DNA of 44,209 nt from Burkholderiales bacterium (GCA_019510465.1 JAEKKH010000150.1:1-44209); one strand, 5' to 3'; numbered from the stretch's first letter, positions 18,698 to 28,645 are shown. Numbers and translations: made by a program. Notes: generated by a model from the sequence alone, not told the origin.

Positions 18698-19990
18698 ATG
18701 AATCCCGTCGTCCTGTCCCTGGCATTCGCGGCCGCGATCCTGGCCTCGCTGCTCATCAAGTTCTGGCTGGCCACGCGCCAGATGCGTCACGTGGCCGCCC
18801 ATCGCGCGGCGGTTCCGGCCGCATTCGCCGCCATCGTGCCGCTCGAAGCGCACCAGAAAGCGGCGGATTACACGCTCGCCAAGCTGCGTTTGGGCATCGT
18901 CAGCGAAGCTTTCGGGGGCGCCGTGCTCATCGGGTGGACGCTGCTGGGAGGCCTGGCGTGGCTCAACGGCGTCGTCCAGGATCTCGTGCTGGCCCGCTGG
19001 GGCGGCATGGCTTACCAGTTGCTGCTCGTCGGGGCCGTCGTGCTCGTCGGCGGCCTGCTCGACCTGCCGTTCGACCTGTACCGCACCTTCCGCCTCGAGC
19101 AGCGCTTCGGCTTCAACAAGACGACACTGGCGCTCTACGCCACCGACCTCCTCAAGTCGACGCTGCTGGGCATCGCCATCGGCGGCCCGCTGCTGGCCGC
19201 CGTCCTGTGGATCATGCAGGCCACCGGCGCCCACTGGTGGATCTGGGCCTGGGCGGCGCTGTCGGCATTCCAGCTGCTGGCGATGGTGATCTACCCGACG
19301 GTCATCGCGCCGATGTTCAACAAGTTCGAGCCGCTCGCCGACGACGCCCTGGTCGGACGCGTGCAGTCCCTGATGCAGCGCTGCGGCTTTCGCGCCAAGG
19401 GCTTCTTCGTGATGGACGGCAGCCGCCGCTCGGCCCACGCCAACGCGTACTTCACGGGCTTCGGCGCGGCCAAGCGCGTCGTCTTCTTCGACACGCTGCT
19501 CAAGCGCCTGAACGGCGACGAGGTCGAGGCGGTGCTGGCGCACGAGCTGGGCCATTTCGCCCATCGCCACATCGCCAAGCGCGTGGTGTTGATGCTCGCG
19601 TCCAGCCTCGCGGGCTTCGCGCTACTGGGCTGGCTCGCCACCCAATGGGGCTTCTACCTGGGGCTGGGCGTCACGCCCAACCTGACGACCAGCAACAACG
19701 CGCTGGCGCTGCTGCTGTTCATGATGGGCCTGCCGCCGTTCATGTTCTTCGTGTCGCCGATCTTCGCCAGCCTGTCGCGCCGCGACGAGTACCAGGCCGA
19801 TGCCTACGCGCGCAACAACGCCGACGCCGCCGACCTGGTGCGGGCGCTGCTCAAGCTGTACGAGGACAACGCGTCCACGCTGACGCCCGACCCGCTGTAC
19901 GTGCGCTTCTACTACTCGCATCCGCCGGCGTCGTCGCGCATCGCCGCGCTGGGCCTGGCCGACGTGCCGCTCGCCGGGGTGCCGGCTTGA
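18698..19990 (+). CDS. M48 family metallopeptidase (Ste24/CAAX protease-like)
   Basis: Polytopic; zinc motif HELGHFAHRH; distal ...SRRDEYQADAYA. Confidence 0.93.
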   Translation: MNPVVLSLAFAAAILASLLIKFWLATRQMRHVAAHRAAVPAAFAAIVPLEAHQKAADYTLAKLRLGIVSEAFGGAVLIGWTLLGGLAWLNGVVQDLVLARWGGMAYQLLLVGAVVLVGGLLDLPFDLYRTFRLEQRFGFNKTTLALYATDLLKSTLLGIAIGGPLLAAVLWIMQATGAHWWIWAWAALSAFQLLAMVIYPTVIAPMFNKFEPLADDALVGRVQSLMQRCGFRAKGFFVMDGSRRSAHANAYFTGFGAAKRVVFFDTLLKRLNGDEVEAVLAHELGHFAHRHIAKRVVLMLASSLAGFALLGWLATQWGFYLGLGVTPNLTTSNNALALLLFMMGLPPFMFFVSPIFASLSRRDEYQADAYARNNADAADLVRALLKLYEDNASTLTPDPLYVRFYYSHPPASSRIAALGLADVPLAGVPA

Positions 19991-20922
19991 GCGCACGCTC
20001 GCCGCGCGGCGCGCCGCCGCCTTCCACGCTGGCGCTGGCTCGCGTCGTCGGCGTGCACGGCCGCCATTCCGTCATCGAGACGGCCGACGGCCGCCGCCTG
20101 CTCGCGCACGGCCGCGGCAAGAAGAGCGAGACGGTGGTGGGCGACCACGTGCGCTGGCAGGTCTCCGGCGACGAAGGCGTGATCGAGTCGGTCGAGCCGC
20201 GCACCAGCCTCCTGAAGCGCCAGGACGAATGGCGCAGCAAGAATTTCGCCGCCAACATCGACCTGCTGCTGGTGATGGTGGCCACCGATCCGCCCTACAG
20301 CGAATCGCAGCTGGCGCGCGCCCTCATCGCGGCGGAGGACGGCCACATCGACGTGAAGATCGTGCTGAACAAGATCGACCTGCCCGAGGCCGCCGCGGCG
20401 CGCGAGCGGCTCGCCCCGTATCGCCGGATGGGCTACGACGTCCTGGAAGTCGCGGTCAAGGCCGACCCGGCCGGCACGGCAGGCTTGCTGCAACCGCTGC
20501 TGGCCGGCAAGACCACGCTCGTGCTGGGCCCCAGCGGCATGGGCAAGAGCACGCTGGTCAACCTGCTGGTGCCGCACGCCGACGCGCAGGTCGGCGAGAT
20601 CTCCAAGGCGCTGAAGTCGGGCAAGCACACCACCACCACCACCACGTGGTACTGGCTGGACGACGCCCGCCACAGCGCGCTGATCGACTCGCCCGGTTTC
20701 CAGGAATTCGGCATCCACCACATCGAGTCGCCACGCCTGGCCTCCCTGATGCGCGACTACGCGACGTACTTCGGCGACTGCAGGTTCGCCAACTGCACGC
20801 ACCGCCACGAACCGTCGTGCGGCGTTCGCGCCGCCATCGCGCGCGGCGACATCTCGCCCACGCGCGAACGCATCTACGAGGAGCTGATGGGCGAGCTCGA
20901 ACGCGCGGCCTCGCGGCATTGA
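19987..20922 (+). CDS. rsgA: Ribosome small subunit-dependent GTPase A
   Basis: Circularly permuted GTPase: NKIDLP precedes GPSGMGKSTLVN; HTTTTTTWYWL; zinc-binding CRFANCTHRHEPSCGV. TTG start overlaps the upstream stop (TTGA). Confidence 0.93.
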   Translation: MSARSPRGAPPPSTLALARVVGVHGRHSVIETADGRRLLAHGRGKKSETVVGDHVRWQVSGDEGVIESVEPRTSLLKRQDEWRSKNFAANIDLLLVMVATDPPYSESQLARALIAAEDGHIDVKIVLNKIDLPEAAAARERLAPYRRMGYDVLEVAVKADPAGTAGLLQPLLAGKTTLVLGPSGMGKSTLVNLLVPHADAQVGEISKALKSGKHTTTTTTWYWLDDARHSALIDSPGFQEFGIHHIESPRLASLMRDYATYFGDCRFANCTHRHEPSCGVRAAIARGDISPTRERIYEELMGELERAASRH

Positions 20923-20929
20923 GGGCGTG

Positions 20930-21397
20930 ATGCGGCGCGACACGCGGCAAGCGCTGCTCCAGGTCTCGGCAATGTCCGGGACGTCGGTGGCCATCGTCAT
21001 CGCCGGCGGCGCCTGCGCCGCCGCGGCCCTGGCCGTGTGGTGGCAGACGCCGGAACTGCATGTGCAAACCGGTGCGCACGACGCCGTCGCGCACATGGAA
21101 CTGCTTGGCGAGTACCCGTCCGACATCCGCAGCATCACGATCGCGCGCGACGGCGCGAGCGCCCCGGTCTGGCGCATCATGGCCGTCGGCGACTTCTTCC
21201 AGATCCATTCGGTGAGGCTGACGGCGGGCGAGAACCCGGCCGACGCGCTGCTTTTCCCCGGCGCGGCGCGCCACGTGCTGCCATCGTCGGGCGCCATGTA
21301 CCGGCTGGAGGCCGGCATCGCCTACCGGATCACGATCTGCCCATTGGCCACGCCGGGCCTGTGCCGCCACGCCCGCTTTGTCCTGCCTTCGCGCTGA
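20930..21397 (+). CDS. Membrane-anchored hypothetical protein
   Basis: Single N-terminal TM (VAIVIAGGACAAAALAVWW) followed by an extracytoplasmic domain; sits between rsgA and the YeeE/YedE pair. Confidence 0.7.
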   Translation: MRRDTRQALLQVSAMSGTSVAIVIAGGACAAAALAVWWQTPELHVQTGAHDAVAHMELLGEYPSDIRSITIARDGASAPVWRIMAVGDFFQIHSVRLTAGENPADALLFPGAARHVLPSSGAMYRLEAGIAYRITICPLATPGLCRHARFVLPSR

Positions 21398-21419
21398 AGG
21401 CGCCTCGAACGACCTCGAC

Positions 21420-21854
21420 ATGACCATCGCCTGGACTTCCTTCACCCCCTGGCTGTCGCTCGCGGGCGGCCTGCTGATCGGCGTCGCCGCGGCGATGCTG
21501 ATCCTGTTCAACGGCCGCATCGCGGGCATCAGCGGCATCGTCGGCGGGTTGCTGCGGCCGGCGCGCGGCGACGTCGACTGGCGCCTCGCCTTCGTCGTCG
21601 GACTCCTGGCCGCGCCGCTCGCATGGCGCGCATTCGCCGCGGCACCGGCCCTGCACGTGGCGGCGTCGACGCCCGTGCTGGTGGCCGCCGGCCTGCTGGT
21701 GGGCCTGGGCACGCGCCTGGGGTCGGGCTGCACCAGCGGACACGGCGTCTGCGGCATGTCGCGCGGCGCCCTGCGCTCGGTCGCGGCCACCGCCACCTTC
21801 ATGGCGGCCGGCTTCGCCGTCGTGTTCGTCGTGCGTCACCTGCTCGGAGGCTGA
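21420..21854 (+). CDS. YeeE/YedE family membrane protein
   Basis: LILFNGRIAGISGIVGGLL...GLGTRLGSGCTSGHGVCGMSRGALRSV. Confidence 0.9.
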   Translation: MTIAWTSFTPWLSLAGGLLIGVAAAMLILFNGRIAGISGIVGGLLRPARGDVDWRLAFVVGLLAAPLAWRAFAAAPALHVAASTPVLVAAGLLVGLGTRLGSGCTSGHGVCGMSRGALRSVAATATFMAAGFAVVFVVRHLLGG

Positions 21855-21857
21855 ACG

Positions 21858-22298
21858 ATGCGCGCCGTCACCGCCTTCATCGCCGGCCTGGTCTTCGGGC
21901 TCGGGCTGCTGCTGTCCGGCATGGCCGATCCGGCCAAGGTGCTGGGCTTCCTCGACCTCGCGGGCGCGTGGGATCCCTCGCTGATGTTCGTGATGGGCGG
22001 CGCGGTGGGCGTGGGGGCCGTGGCCTTCGCGGCCGCGCGCCGACGCACGCGCTCGCTGCTCGGCGAACCGATGCAGTTGCCGGCGAAGACGGGCATCGAC
22101 CGTCGCCTCGTCGCGGGCGCGCTGTTGTTCGGCGCGGGCTGGGGCCTGGCAGGCTTCTGCCCCGGGCCCGCGATCGTCGCCCTGGGGGTGGGCGAGTCCA
22201 AGGCCGTGGTCTTCGTCCTGGCGATGCTCGCCGGCATGGGCGTGTTCGAGTTCGTCGAGCGGCGCCGGCGGCCCGCACGAACGGCCGCGGCGCATTGA
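21858..22298 (+). CDS. YeeE/YedE family protein (DUF6691), partner half
   Basis: GLVFGLGLLLSGMADPAKVLGFLDLAGAWDPSLMFVMGGAV...GFCPGPAIVAL. Confidence 0.9.
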   Translation: MRAVTAFIAGLVFGLGLLLSGMADPAKVLGFLDLAGAWDPSLMFVMGGAVGVGAVAFAAARRRTRSLLGEPMQLPAKTGIDRRLVAGALLFGAGWGLAGFCPGPAIVALGVGESKAVVFVLAMLAGMGVFEFVERRRRPARTAAAH

Positions 22299-22408
22299 GC
22301 GGACGCGGGTCGCGCGGCGCCGCGATCACCCGCGGTCGCGCCATGCGCGGGCGCCGTCGTCGGCGCCTGCAGACCAGGCCGCCGCGACCGCGCGGGCGCC
22401 GGCGGCTC

Positions 22409-23011
22409 TCAAGCGGCCCGGAGCCGGCGCCGCGGCAGGATCGCACCGACGCGCCGGCGGTAGTCGCGGTACTGGTCGCCGAACCGGTCGATCATCATGG
22501 CTTCCTCGCGCGGCAGGCGCACGGCCATCAACAGCGCCACGGCGGCCAGGCCCGCCAGGCCGGCGATCCAGTTCGCGACCAGCAGCGCCTGGCCCGTGCC
22601 CAGCACGAGGAACGAGGCATACATCGGATGGCGCACGTGGCGGTAGGCGCCCTCGGTGACCAGGCGATGGTCGGCATTGAGCTCCAGCGTCACGGACCAG
22701 CTCTCGCCGAGGTCCGCGTGCGAGCGCCAGAACAGCCGCAGGCCGGCGAGCATGGCGACGGCACCGAACAGCGTGCAGGCATCCGGCTGCGGGCGCGACG
22801 CGAAGGCCAGCACCGGCTGCGTCACCACGATGCACGGCAGCGCGACCTGGCCGGCGCCCACCAGCAGAATCAGCAGTCGGTCGCGCAGGTCGGCGCGGCT
22901 GACGGCCTTCGCGCGCCGCGTCCGGCGCGCGAACACGCCGCGGATCGCGAGGTAGGCGGCCGTGAAGACCAGGAACAGCGTCGCCGCGAAGCTCGGATGC
23001 GGGAGGTGCAT
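22409..23011 (-). CDS. Isoprenylcysteine carboxyl methyltransferase-like (ICMT/PEMT family) membrane methyltransferase
   Basis: LVTEGAYRHVRHPMYASFLVLGTGQALL...REEAMMIDRFGDQYRDYRRRVG. Confidence 0.85.
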   Translation of the reverse strand: MHLPHPSFAATLFLVFTAAYLAIRGVFARRTRRAKAVSRADLRDRLLILLVGAGQVALPCIVVTQPVLAFASRPQPDACTLFGAVAMLAGLRLFWRSHADLGESWSVTLELNADHRLVTEGAYRHVRHPMYASFLVLGTGQALLVANWIAGLAGLAAVALLMAVRLPREEAMMIDRFGDQYRDYRRRVGAILPRRRLRAA

Positions 23012-23030
23012 GCCCCGGCCGTCGCGCGGG

Positions 23031-24023
23031 CTACGACAGCAGGTTGGCGAGCTTGAGCAGCGCCACCAGCAGCATCCACAGCACGACCGAGCGCCACACC
23101 AGGCCGACGACGATGCCCAGGTGGCCCAGCTGCGGCGGCATGCCCTGCGTGGTGCTGCCGGCCGATTCCGATGCCAGCGACCCCTCGCCGCTGGTGAAGG
23201 TCTTCGAGCGGTCCGGCGTCACGCCCGGCGGCGTGGCCCCGCCCAGCTGCACGCCGACGGCGCCCGCCGCGGCGGCCAGGATGATGCCCTCGTTGGCGTG
23301 CTTCCACAGCCCGGCATCGCGCTTCCAGCCGTCGATGGCGTCCTGGAAGTTGCCGACGACGGCGAAGCCGAACGCCGTCAGGCGCGCAGGGATGTGGTCG
23401 ATCAGGCTGAACAGGCGCTGCGACAGCGCCATCAGGTTCTCGTTGATCGGCGTGTCCAGCGACTTGCTGCGGAATGCCCAGTAGCGCGACGCGAATTCGG
23501 CCATGCGGTACAGCACCGCGCCCGCCGGGCCCAGGCCCAGCGCCGAGAACACGATGAAGCAGAAGAACACGCCGAACACATGGCGGTGCGCGGCCAGCAG
23601 CGAATGCTCGATCATGTGGCGCAGCAGCTCGGTGCGCGGCAGCTCCGAGGCGTCGAGGTGGCGCCATTCGGCCAGCAGCCGCCGCGCCTCGGGCTCGTCG
23701 CCGCTCTCGAGCGCGGTGCGGATGTCCGTGAAGTAATGGCTGAACTGGCGAAAGCCCAGCGTGAGGTACAGGATCGCGATGTCGAACACCAGGGCGGCGA
23801 TCGCGTTGTAGTGCGCGATGCCGATGTAGACGAGCGCGGCGGCCACCGCCGGCGCTATCACGGTGACGATCCACACGATCTTCGCGTGCTGCGGCTTGCC
23901 GGCGTCGAAATTGCGGCCCGTCCAGCCCACCCACGAGGCGAGCGAGTAGTGCACGACGTTGTTGCGCGGCAGCGGCTTGATCTGCTCGAGCAGCAAGGCG
24001 AAGAGGACGGCGATGAAGCTCAT
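23031..24023 (-). CDS. CobD/CbiB family protein
   Basis: MSFIAVLFALLLEQIKPL...; LTLGFRQFSHYF; EWRHLDASELPRTELLRHMIEHSLLAAHRHVFGVFFCF. Confidence 0.82.
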   Translation of the reverse strand: MSFIAVLFALLLEQIKPLPRNNVVHYSLASWVGWTGRNFDAGKPQHAKIVWIVTVIAPAVAAALVYIGIAHYNAIAALVFDIAILYLTLGFRQFSHYFTDIRTALESGDEPEARRLLAEWRHLDASELPRTELLRHMIEHSLLAAHRHVFGVFFCFIVFSALGLGPAGAVLYRMAEFASRYWAFRSKSLDTPINENLMALSQRLFSLIDHIPARLTAFGFAVVGNFQDAIDGWKRDAGLWKHANEGIILAAAAGAVGVQLGGATPPGVTPDRSKTFTSGEGSLASESAGSTTQGMPPQLGHLGIVVGLVWRSVVLWMLLVALLKLANLLS

Positions 24024-24087
24024 TGGCTCGAATCATAGCCGCAGCCCGGCGACGGTCGAGCTGCGCCCCGCGCGCGCCGTTGCCGTT

Positions 24088-24852
24088 TCAGTGCGCCAGG
24101 AAGCGGTAGAGATTGCGCAGCATCGCCGCGGTCGCGCCCCACACGAAATACGGTTCGCCGCGCAGGTCCTGGCCCCACGGCATCGAGATGAACTGGCGTG
24201 CGAGGCCATCCACCTCGACCGCGTGGCGGCGATGGTGCGCGGGGTCCATCAGGAAGGCCAGCGGCACCTCGAACACCTCGGCCACCTCGAACGGGTCGAG
24301 CCGGAGCGCGCGCGGCGGATCGAGCAGGCCCAGCACCGGCGTGACCTCGTAGGCGGTCACCGTGGTGTAGGTGGGCAGCCGGCCGATCACCTCGACCTCG
24401 TCGGCCGACAGGCCCACCTCCTCGTGCGCCTCGCGCAGCGCCGTGGCGACGGCATCGGCGTCTTCCGGATCGGTGCGGCCGCCGGGAAAGCTCACCTGGC
24501 CCGCGTGGTCGTTGAGGTGGTCGGTGCGGCGCGTCAGCAGCACGGTGAGGCCGGCCGGGCGCCGCACCAGCGGCACCAGGACGGCCGCGGCCCGCAGGAC
24601 GCGCCCGGCCAGGCGCTGGCCGTCGCCGATGAACTCGGGAGTCCAGGGCGCGGCCTGCGCGGCGCCGTCGGCGGGCGTGCGCGCGATGGCGCCCAGCGTC
24701 GGCGCGAAGCGCGCGCGCACGGCCTCGGGCGTGAGGCGCTCGGGCGCGACCGCGGGCAGGTGCGTGTCGCGGCCGATGACCGGCGCGAGCCGCGGCTCGC
24801 GGATCAGCGGACGCAATGGCGCGGACGGCTTCGGTGGTTCGGGGGTGGACAT
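24088..24852 (-). CDS. NUDIX hydrolase, CoA pyrophosphatase-like
   Basis: GQVSFPGGRTDPEDADAVATALREAHEEVGL (Nudix box); LPTYTTVTAYEVTPVLG. Confidence 0.9.
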   Translation of the reverse strand: MSTPEPPKPSAPLRPLIREPRLAPVIGRDTHLPAVAPERLTPEAVRARFAPTLGAIARTPADGAAQAAPWTPEFIGDGQRLAGRVLRAAAVLVPLVRRPAGLTVLLTRRTDHLNDHAGQVSFPGGRTDPEDADAVATALREAHEEVGLSADEVEVIGRLPTYTTVTAYEVTPVLGLLDPPRALRLDPFEVAEVFEVPLAFLMDPAHHRRHAVEVDGLARQFISMPWGQDLRGEPYFVWGATAAMLRNLYRFLAH

Positions 24853-24923
24853 GCGGGCGCTGTTTCAGGAGGACCGTGCCCATTGTCCGGCCTGCATGCC
24901 CGCGGCGCACGTCCAACCGCTTT

Positions 24924-25502
24924 TCACCCCCGCGGCGATGCAGATTCGCCCGTGCAGGCGTCGGGGAGCACGAGATGGCCGCGATAACCCACCACCTGTC
25001 CGACGCCGCGCACGCTGGCCTCGATGCGGAAGTGCAGGCGCTCGCCCGCGCCAACGCGGTCGCCGGTCTCCTCCGCGACGATGCTCGGACGCAGCCACGC
25101 CGGACACGGAATGCCCAGGAAGCGCAGGCCCACCAGGTGCATGCGCAGCCGGCCGCCGCGCGCGTCGAGCGCGAAGGCCAGGCGCGCCGGGCCCATGCGC
25201 TCGACCACGTGCCCTGGCGCGAAGCGCATGCGCGAACGCAGCGTGCGATCGGGAAAATGGCGCGTCCAGGTCTCGGCGTCGGGCGCCGCCTCCAGCACGA
25301 AGCGGATCGGGCCTCGCGTGGCCCGCGTGGGCGTCCCCAGGCAGCGCGCCAGCAGTCGGCCGGCGAACGAGGCGGGTGCGTCGGTCTCGACGAGACCCTG
25401 CAGCTCGTGCCGCCCGGCCAGCCGGTGGAAGCGCCGCAGCGCCGGCGGCAGCGCCGTGAAGCGGTCGCCCAGCGCGCGCTCGAACAGCGACGGCCCGTTC
25501 AT
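24924..25502 (-). CDS. DUF4166 domain-containing protein
   Basis: LFERALGDRFTALPPALRRFHR...; ATGA overlap with the upstream gene. Confidence 0.75.
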   Translation of the reverse strand: MNGPSLFERALGDRFTALPPALRRFHRLAGRHELQGLVETDAPASFAGRLLARCLGTPTRATRGPIRFVLEAAPDAETWTRHFPDRTLRSRMRFAPGHVVERMGPARLAFALDARGGRLRMHLVGLRFLGIPCPAWLRPSIVAEETGDRVGAGERLHFRIEASVRGVGQVVGYRGHLVLPDACTGESASPRG

Positions 25503-26629
25503 GCGATGCGCCAGGCGATGCGGCGCCCGCTCGTCTCGCGCGCGAAATCGTCCAGCGCCAGTTCGCCGACGCAGGGCCGCGCGCCGCTGGCCGACGCCCT
25601 GCCCGCCGCGAACCGGCGCACCAGCGCGGCAGCGGCCAGCGTGGGCACCCAGGGGCCGTCGCCATGCGTCGCCACCAGCGTCCAGGTGCGGCGCGCCCGC
25701 TGCCCTTGTGCGTCGAGGCCGCGCGCCGTCACGTGCATCGCGCCGGCATCGGTGCCGAACGCCGCCAGGCGGTCCGACCAGCGCTTCAGCCACGGTGCGT
25801 GCACCGACCAGTCGCGCACCAACCCGAGGTGCCCGACGAGCGCCATCGCGTTCGCGCCCAGATGCAGCGCGACGAGTTCCAGGCCTGCGCCGAAGCGCAC
25901 GACGGGCTGGCCGGCATGGCGCGGCGGCATCAGCGCCAGGTCGGGGACGTCGCAGGGCGACAGCGGGCGCCATCCCACGGGCGCCGGATAGCGATGCAGG
26001 CGCAGCCGCAGCCAGCCGGTCAGCGCGACGCCGTCGGCATGCGGGATCGGCCGACCGCAGTAGCTCAGCACCGCACGGATCGTCGCCAGCCCGCGCTCCG
26101 TGCGGTTGCCGGGGCTGATCCCCATGTCGATGGCATCGACGCGCCGCCAGCCGCGCGTCAATTCGTCGGCGGCCGCGCCGGACAAGGCCGGCACCGAGCT
26201 GGCGCCGCTGAGGACGCAGACGCCGGCCGCCCGGGCCGCGTCGTCGAGCGCGCCGATGCCCGCGACGAACTCGCGGCTGTCCGACAGGTCGATGCAGTGC
26301 ACCCCTGCCGCGATGCACGCTCGCGCGACTTTGAAGTCCTGCCCCTGGAACGGCCCGCTCGTGTGGACGACGACACGCACGCACAGCCGGTCGAGGGCGG
26401 CGGGGAAATCGTCGGACAGCGCGTCCAGCGCGACGCTGCCAAGCTCGCAATGGGCCGCCGGCCGAAGTTCGGCAACCAGCGCCGCCGCCTGCGCCGCCGA
26501 ACGCCCGGCGACGATCACGTGCAGTCCGTCGTGCGACGACAGCCGTTCGACCAGCCGCCGGCCAAAGAAGCCGTAGCCGCCGATGACGAGGACGCGGCAT
26601 CGTTCGCCAGGCGGGGTCAGGTCTTGCAT
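25499..26629 (-). CDS. Saccharopine dehydrogenase-like NAD(P)-binding protein
   Basis: RVLVIGGYGFFGRRLVERLSSHDGLHVIVAGRS (Rossmann); VVVHTSGPFQGQDFKVARACIAAGVHCIDLSDSREFV. Confidence 0.85.
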   Translation of the reverse strand: MQDLTPPGERCRVLVIGGYGFFGRRLVERLSSHDGLHVIVAGRSAAQAAALVAELRPAAHCELGSVALDALSDDFPAALDRLCVRVVVHTSGPFQGQDFKVARACIAAGVHCIDLSDSREFVAGIGALDDAARAAGVCVLSGASSVPALSGAAADELTRGWRRVDAIDMGISPGNRTERGLATIRAVLSYCGRPIPHADGVALTGWLRLRLHRYPAPVGWRPLSPCDVPDLALMPPRHAGQPVVRFGAGLELVALHLGANAMALVGHLGLVRDWSVHAPWLKRWSDRLAAFGTDAGAMHVTARGLDAQGQRARRTWTLVATHGDGPWVPTLAAAALVRRFAAGRASASGARPCVGELALDDFARETSGRRIAWRIA

Positions 26630-26651
26630 GCGATGGCGGCGCCGAAATGGA

Positions 26652-26674
26652 AAGGCCCCGCGAAGCGGGGCCTT
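26652..26674 (-). terminator. Hairpin terminator downstream of rplS
   Basis: aaggccccgc-gaa-gcggggcctt; minus-strand reading is followed by TTTCC. Confidence 0.8.
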
Positions 26675-26714
26675 GTTGGCTCGGACCCGGCGTCCCGTGC
26701 AGGACGCCTCGTCA

Positions 26715-27068
26715 TCAGGCCAGCTTTTCCTTGATGCGCGCCGACTTGCCCGAGCGCTCGCGCAGGTAGTACAGCTTGGCGCGGCGGACATCGCCGCGGC
26801 GCTTGACTTCGATCGACGCGATCAGCGGGCTGTACAGCTGGAACGTGCGTTCCACGCCTTCGCCGCTGGAGATCTTGCGAACGATGAACGCCGAGTTCAG
26901 GCCGCGGTTGCGACGGGCGATCACGACGCCTTCGTACGCCTGGACGCGCTTGCGCGTGCCTTCGACGACGTTGACGCTGACGATGACCGTGTCACCGGGG
27001 GCGAAAGCCGGAATGGTCTTGCCGAGGCGGGCAATCTCTTCCTGCTCGAGGGTAGCGATCAGATCCAT
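26715..27068 (-). CDS. rplS: 50S ribosomal protein L19
   Basis: [60 protein letters not shown]. Confidence 0.98.
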   Translation of the reverse strand: MDLIATLEQEEIARLGKTIPAFAPGDTVIVSVNVVEGTRKRVQAYEGVVIARRNRGLNSAFIVRKISSGEGVERTFQLYSPLIASIEVKRRGDVRRAKLYYLRERSGKSARIKEKLA

Positions 27069-27201
27069 TTTGGAACCTTCGAAACATCCGTTCTTGCCGG
27101 CGCACTATTGCTTGGAATGCAGCACTGGAGTCCTTCCAGGCGATGGCAACTTGCGGTCGTCCATCCACTGCTTCTGCCCGGCAGAGGAACAGAGCCCAAG
27201 A

Positions 27202-27975
27202 TTATAGCGCGTCTGGAGCCAGGTTCGCCAGGAACTTCTCGTCGGCCTTCGTCAGCCGGCCGGCGGCCCGGGCGGCGGCGATCAGGTCGGGCCGGCGCCG
27301 GGCCGTCAAGACGAGCGATTGCTCGCGGCGCCAGCGCGCGATGTCCTTGTGGTGGCCCGACAGCAGCACCGGCGGCACCGGCAACTCGCCCTGCGGCGTG
27401 GCCAGGATCTCCGGCCGGCTGTAGTGCGGGCAGTCGAGCAGGCCCTGCTCGAAGCTGTCCTGCAGGTGCGACTGCTCGTCGCCGAGCACGCCCGGCATCA
27501 GGCGCGCGATCGCGTCCAGCAGCGTCAGCGCGGGGATCTCGCCGCCGGACAGCACGAAGTCGCCGAGGCTCAGCTCGAGGTCGACGTGGCGGTCCACGAC
27601 GCGTTGGTCGATGCCTTCGTAGCGGCCGCAGATCAGGGTCGCGCCCGGGCCGGCGGCCCACTCGCGCACCAGCGACTGGTCGATGCGGCGGCCCGTGGGC
27701 GTGAACAGCACGACGGGTCCCGCGGGCGCGCCCGCGTCCGCGCGTGCGCCCGCGACCGCGGCCAGCGCGCGCTCCAGCGGCTCGGCCAGCATCACCATGC
27801 CGGGCCCGCCGCCGAACGGGCGGTCATCGACACGGCGGTAGCTGCCCTCGGCGTGATCGCGCAGGTTCCACAGCTTCACGTCGACCTGGCCCGATTCGTA
27901 GGCGCGGCGCGTGATGCCCTGCGCCAGGAAGGGCGCGAACAGGTCGGGGAACAGCGTGACGACGTCGAAGCGCAT
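27202..27975 (-). CDS. trmD: tRNA (guanine-N1)-methyltransferase
   Basis: [13 protein letters not shown]...[13 protein letters not shown]...[11 protein letters not shown]...[16 protein letters not shown]. Confidence 0.98.
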   Translation of the reverse strand: MRFDVVTLFPDLFAPFLAQGITRRAYESGQVDVKLWNLRDHAEGSYRRVDDRPFGGGPGMVMLAEPLERALAAVAGARADAGAPAGPVVLFTPTGRRIDQSLVREWAAGPGATLICGRYEGIDQRVVDRHVDLELSLGDFVLSGGEIPALTLLDAIARLMPGVLGDEQSHLQDSFEQGLLDCPHYSRPEILATPQGELPVPPVLLSGHHKDIARWRREQSLVLTARRRPDLIAAARAAGRLTKADEKFLANLAPDAL

Positions 27976-28003
27976 GCGGGCGCGTTGGACCCCACGGGGT
28001 CCT

Positions 28004-28645
28004 TCAGAAGTCGAGGCCCCAGTCCACCAGGATGCGGCGGCCGGGCATGTCGACGGCGTCGACGTAGGCTTCGACGAAGGGGATCAGGCGCTCCTCGGCG
28101 GCCGGATCGGCCGGCTGGACGCGCAGCACGCTGTGCGGGCCGGTGTCGATCAGCCCGACGACCTCGCCGAGCGCGGCCTGCTCGCGGTTGACCACGGCCA
28201 GGCCGATCAGGTCGACCCAGTAGAACTCGCCGTCGTCGGTCTTGGGAAAGCGCGAGCGCGAGACGAAGATGCGCACGCCCTTCATCGCCTCGGCGGCATC
28301 GCGATCGGGGATCTCCGGCGCGGTGCACACGATCACGTCGCCCTGGTCGCGCACGCCCGTGACGTTCAGCGCGAACGGCAGCGGCGCGGCGAGCGCGGCC
28401 TTCTGGGCAGCGGTCTTGGCGGCGGGCGGCTTCAGCGCCTTGGCCGGGGCATCGGCCGCAGCGGGCGGCTTCGCACTCTCGGCCGGCTTCAGGAACCAGC
28501 GCTTGGCGGAGAACAGGGCCTGGGGATCGCCGGCGAAGGGCAGCACCTTGATGCCGCCCTTGATGCCCCAGGCACCGAGGATGCGACCGACCTCGATCGC
28601 ATCTTCGGGCCAGCTGAGGTCGTCTTGCGACGCGGCTGCGGTCAT
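28004..28645 (-). CDS. rimM: Ribosome maturation factor RimM
   Basis: [23 protein letters not shown]...[13 protein letters not shown]...[27 protein letters not shown]; operon context. Confidence 0.95.
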   Translation of the reverse strand: MTAAASQDDLSWPEDAIEVGRILGAWGIKGGIKVLPFAGDPQALFSAKRWFLKPAESAKPPAAADAPAKALKPPAAKTAAQKAALAAPLPFALNVTGVRDQGDVIVCTAPEIPDRDAAEAMKGVRIFVSRSRFPKTDDGEFYWVDLIGLAVVNREQAALGEVVGLIDTGPHSVLRVQPADPAAEERLIPFVEAYVDAVDMPGRRILVDWGLDF

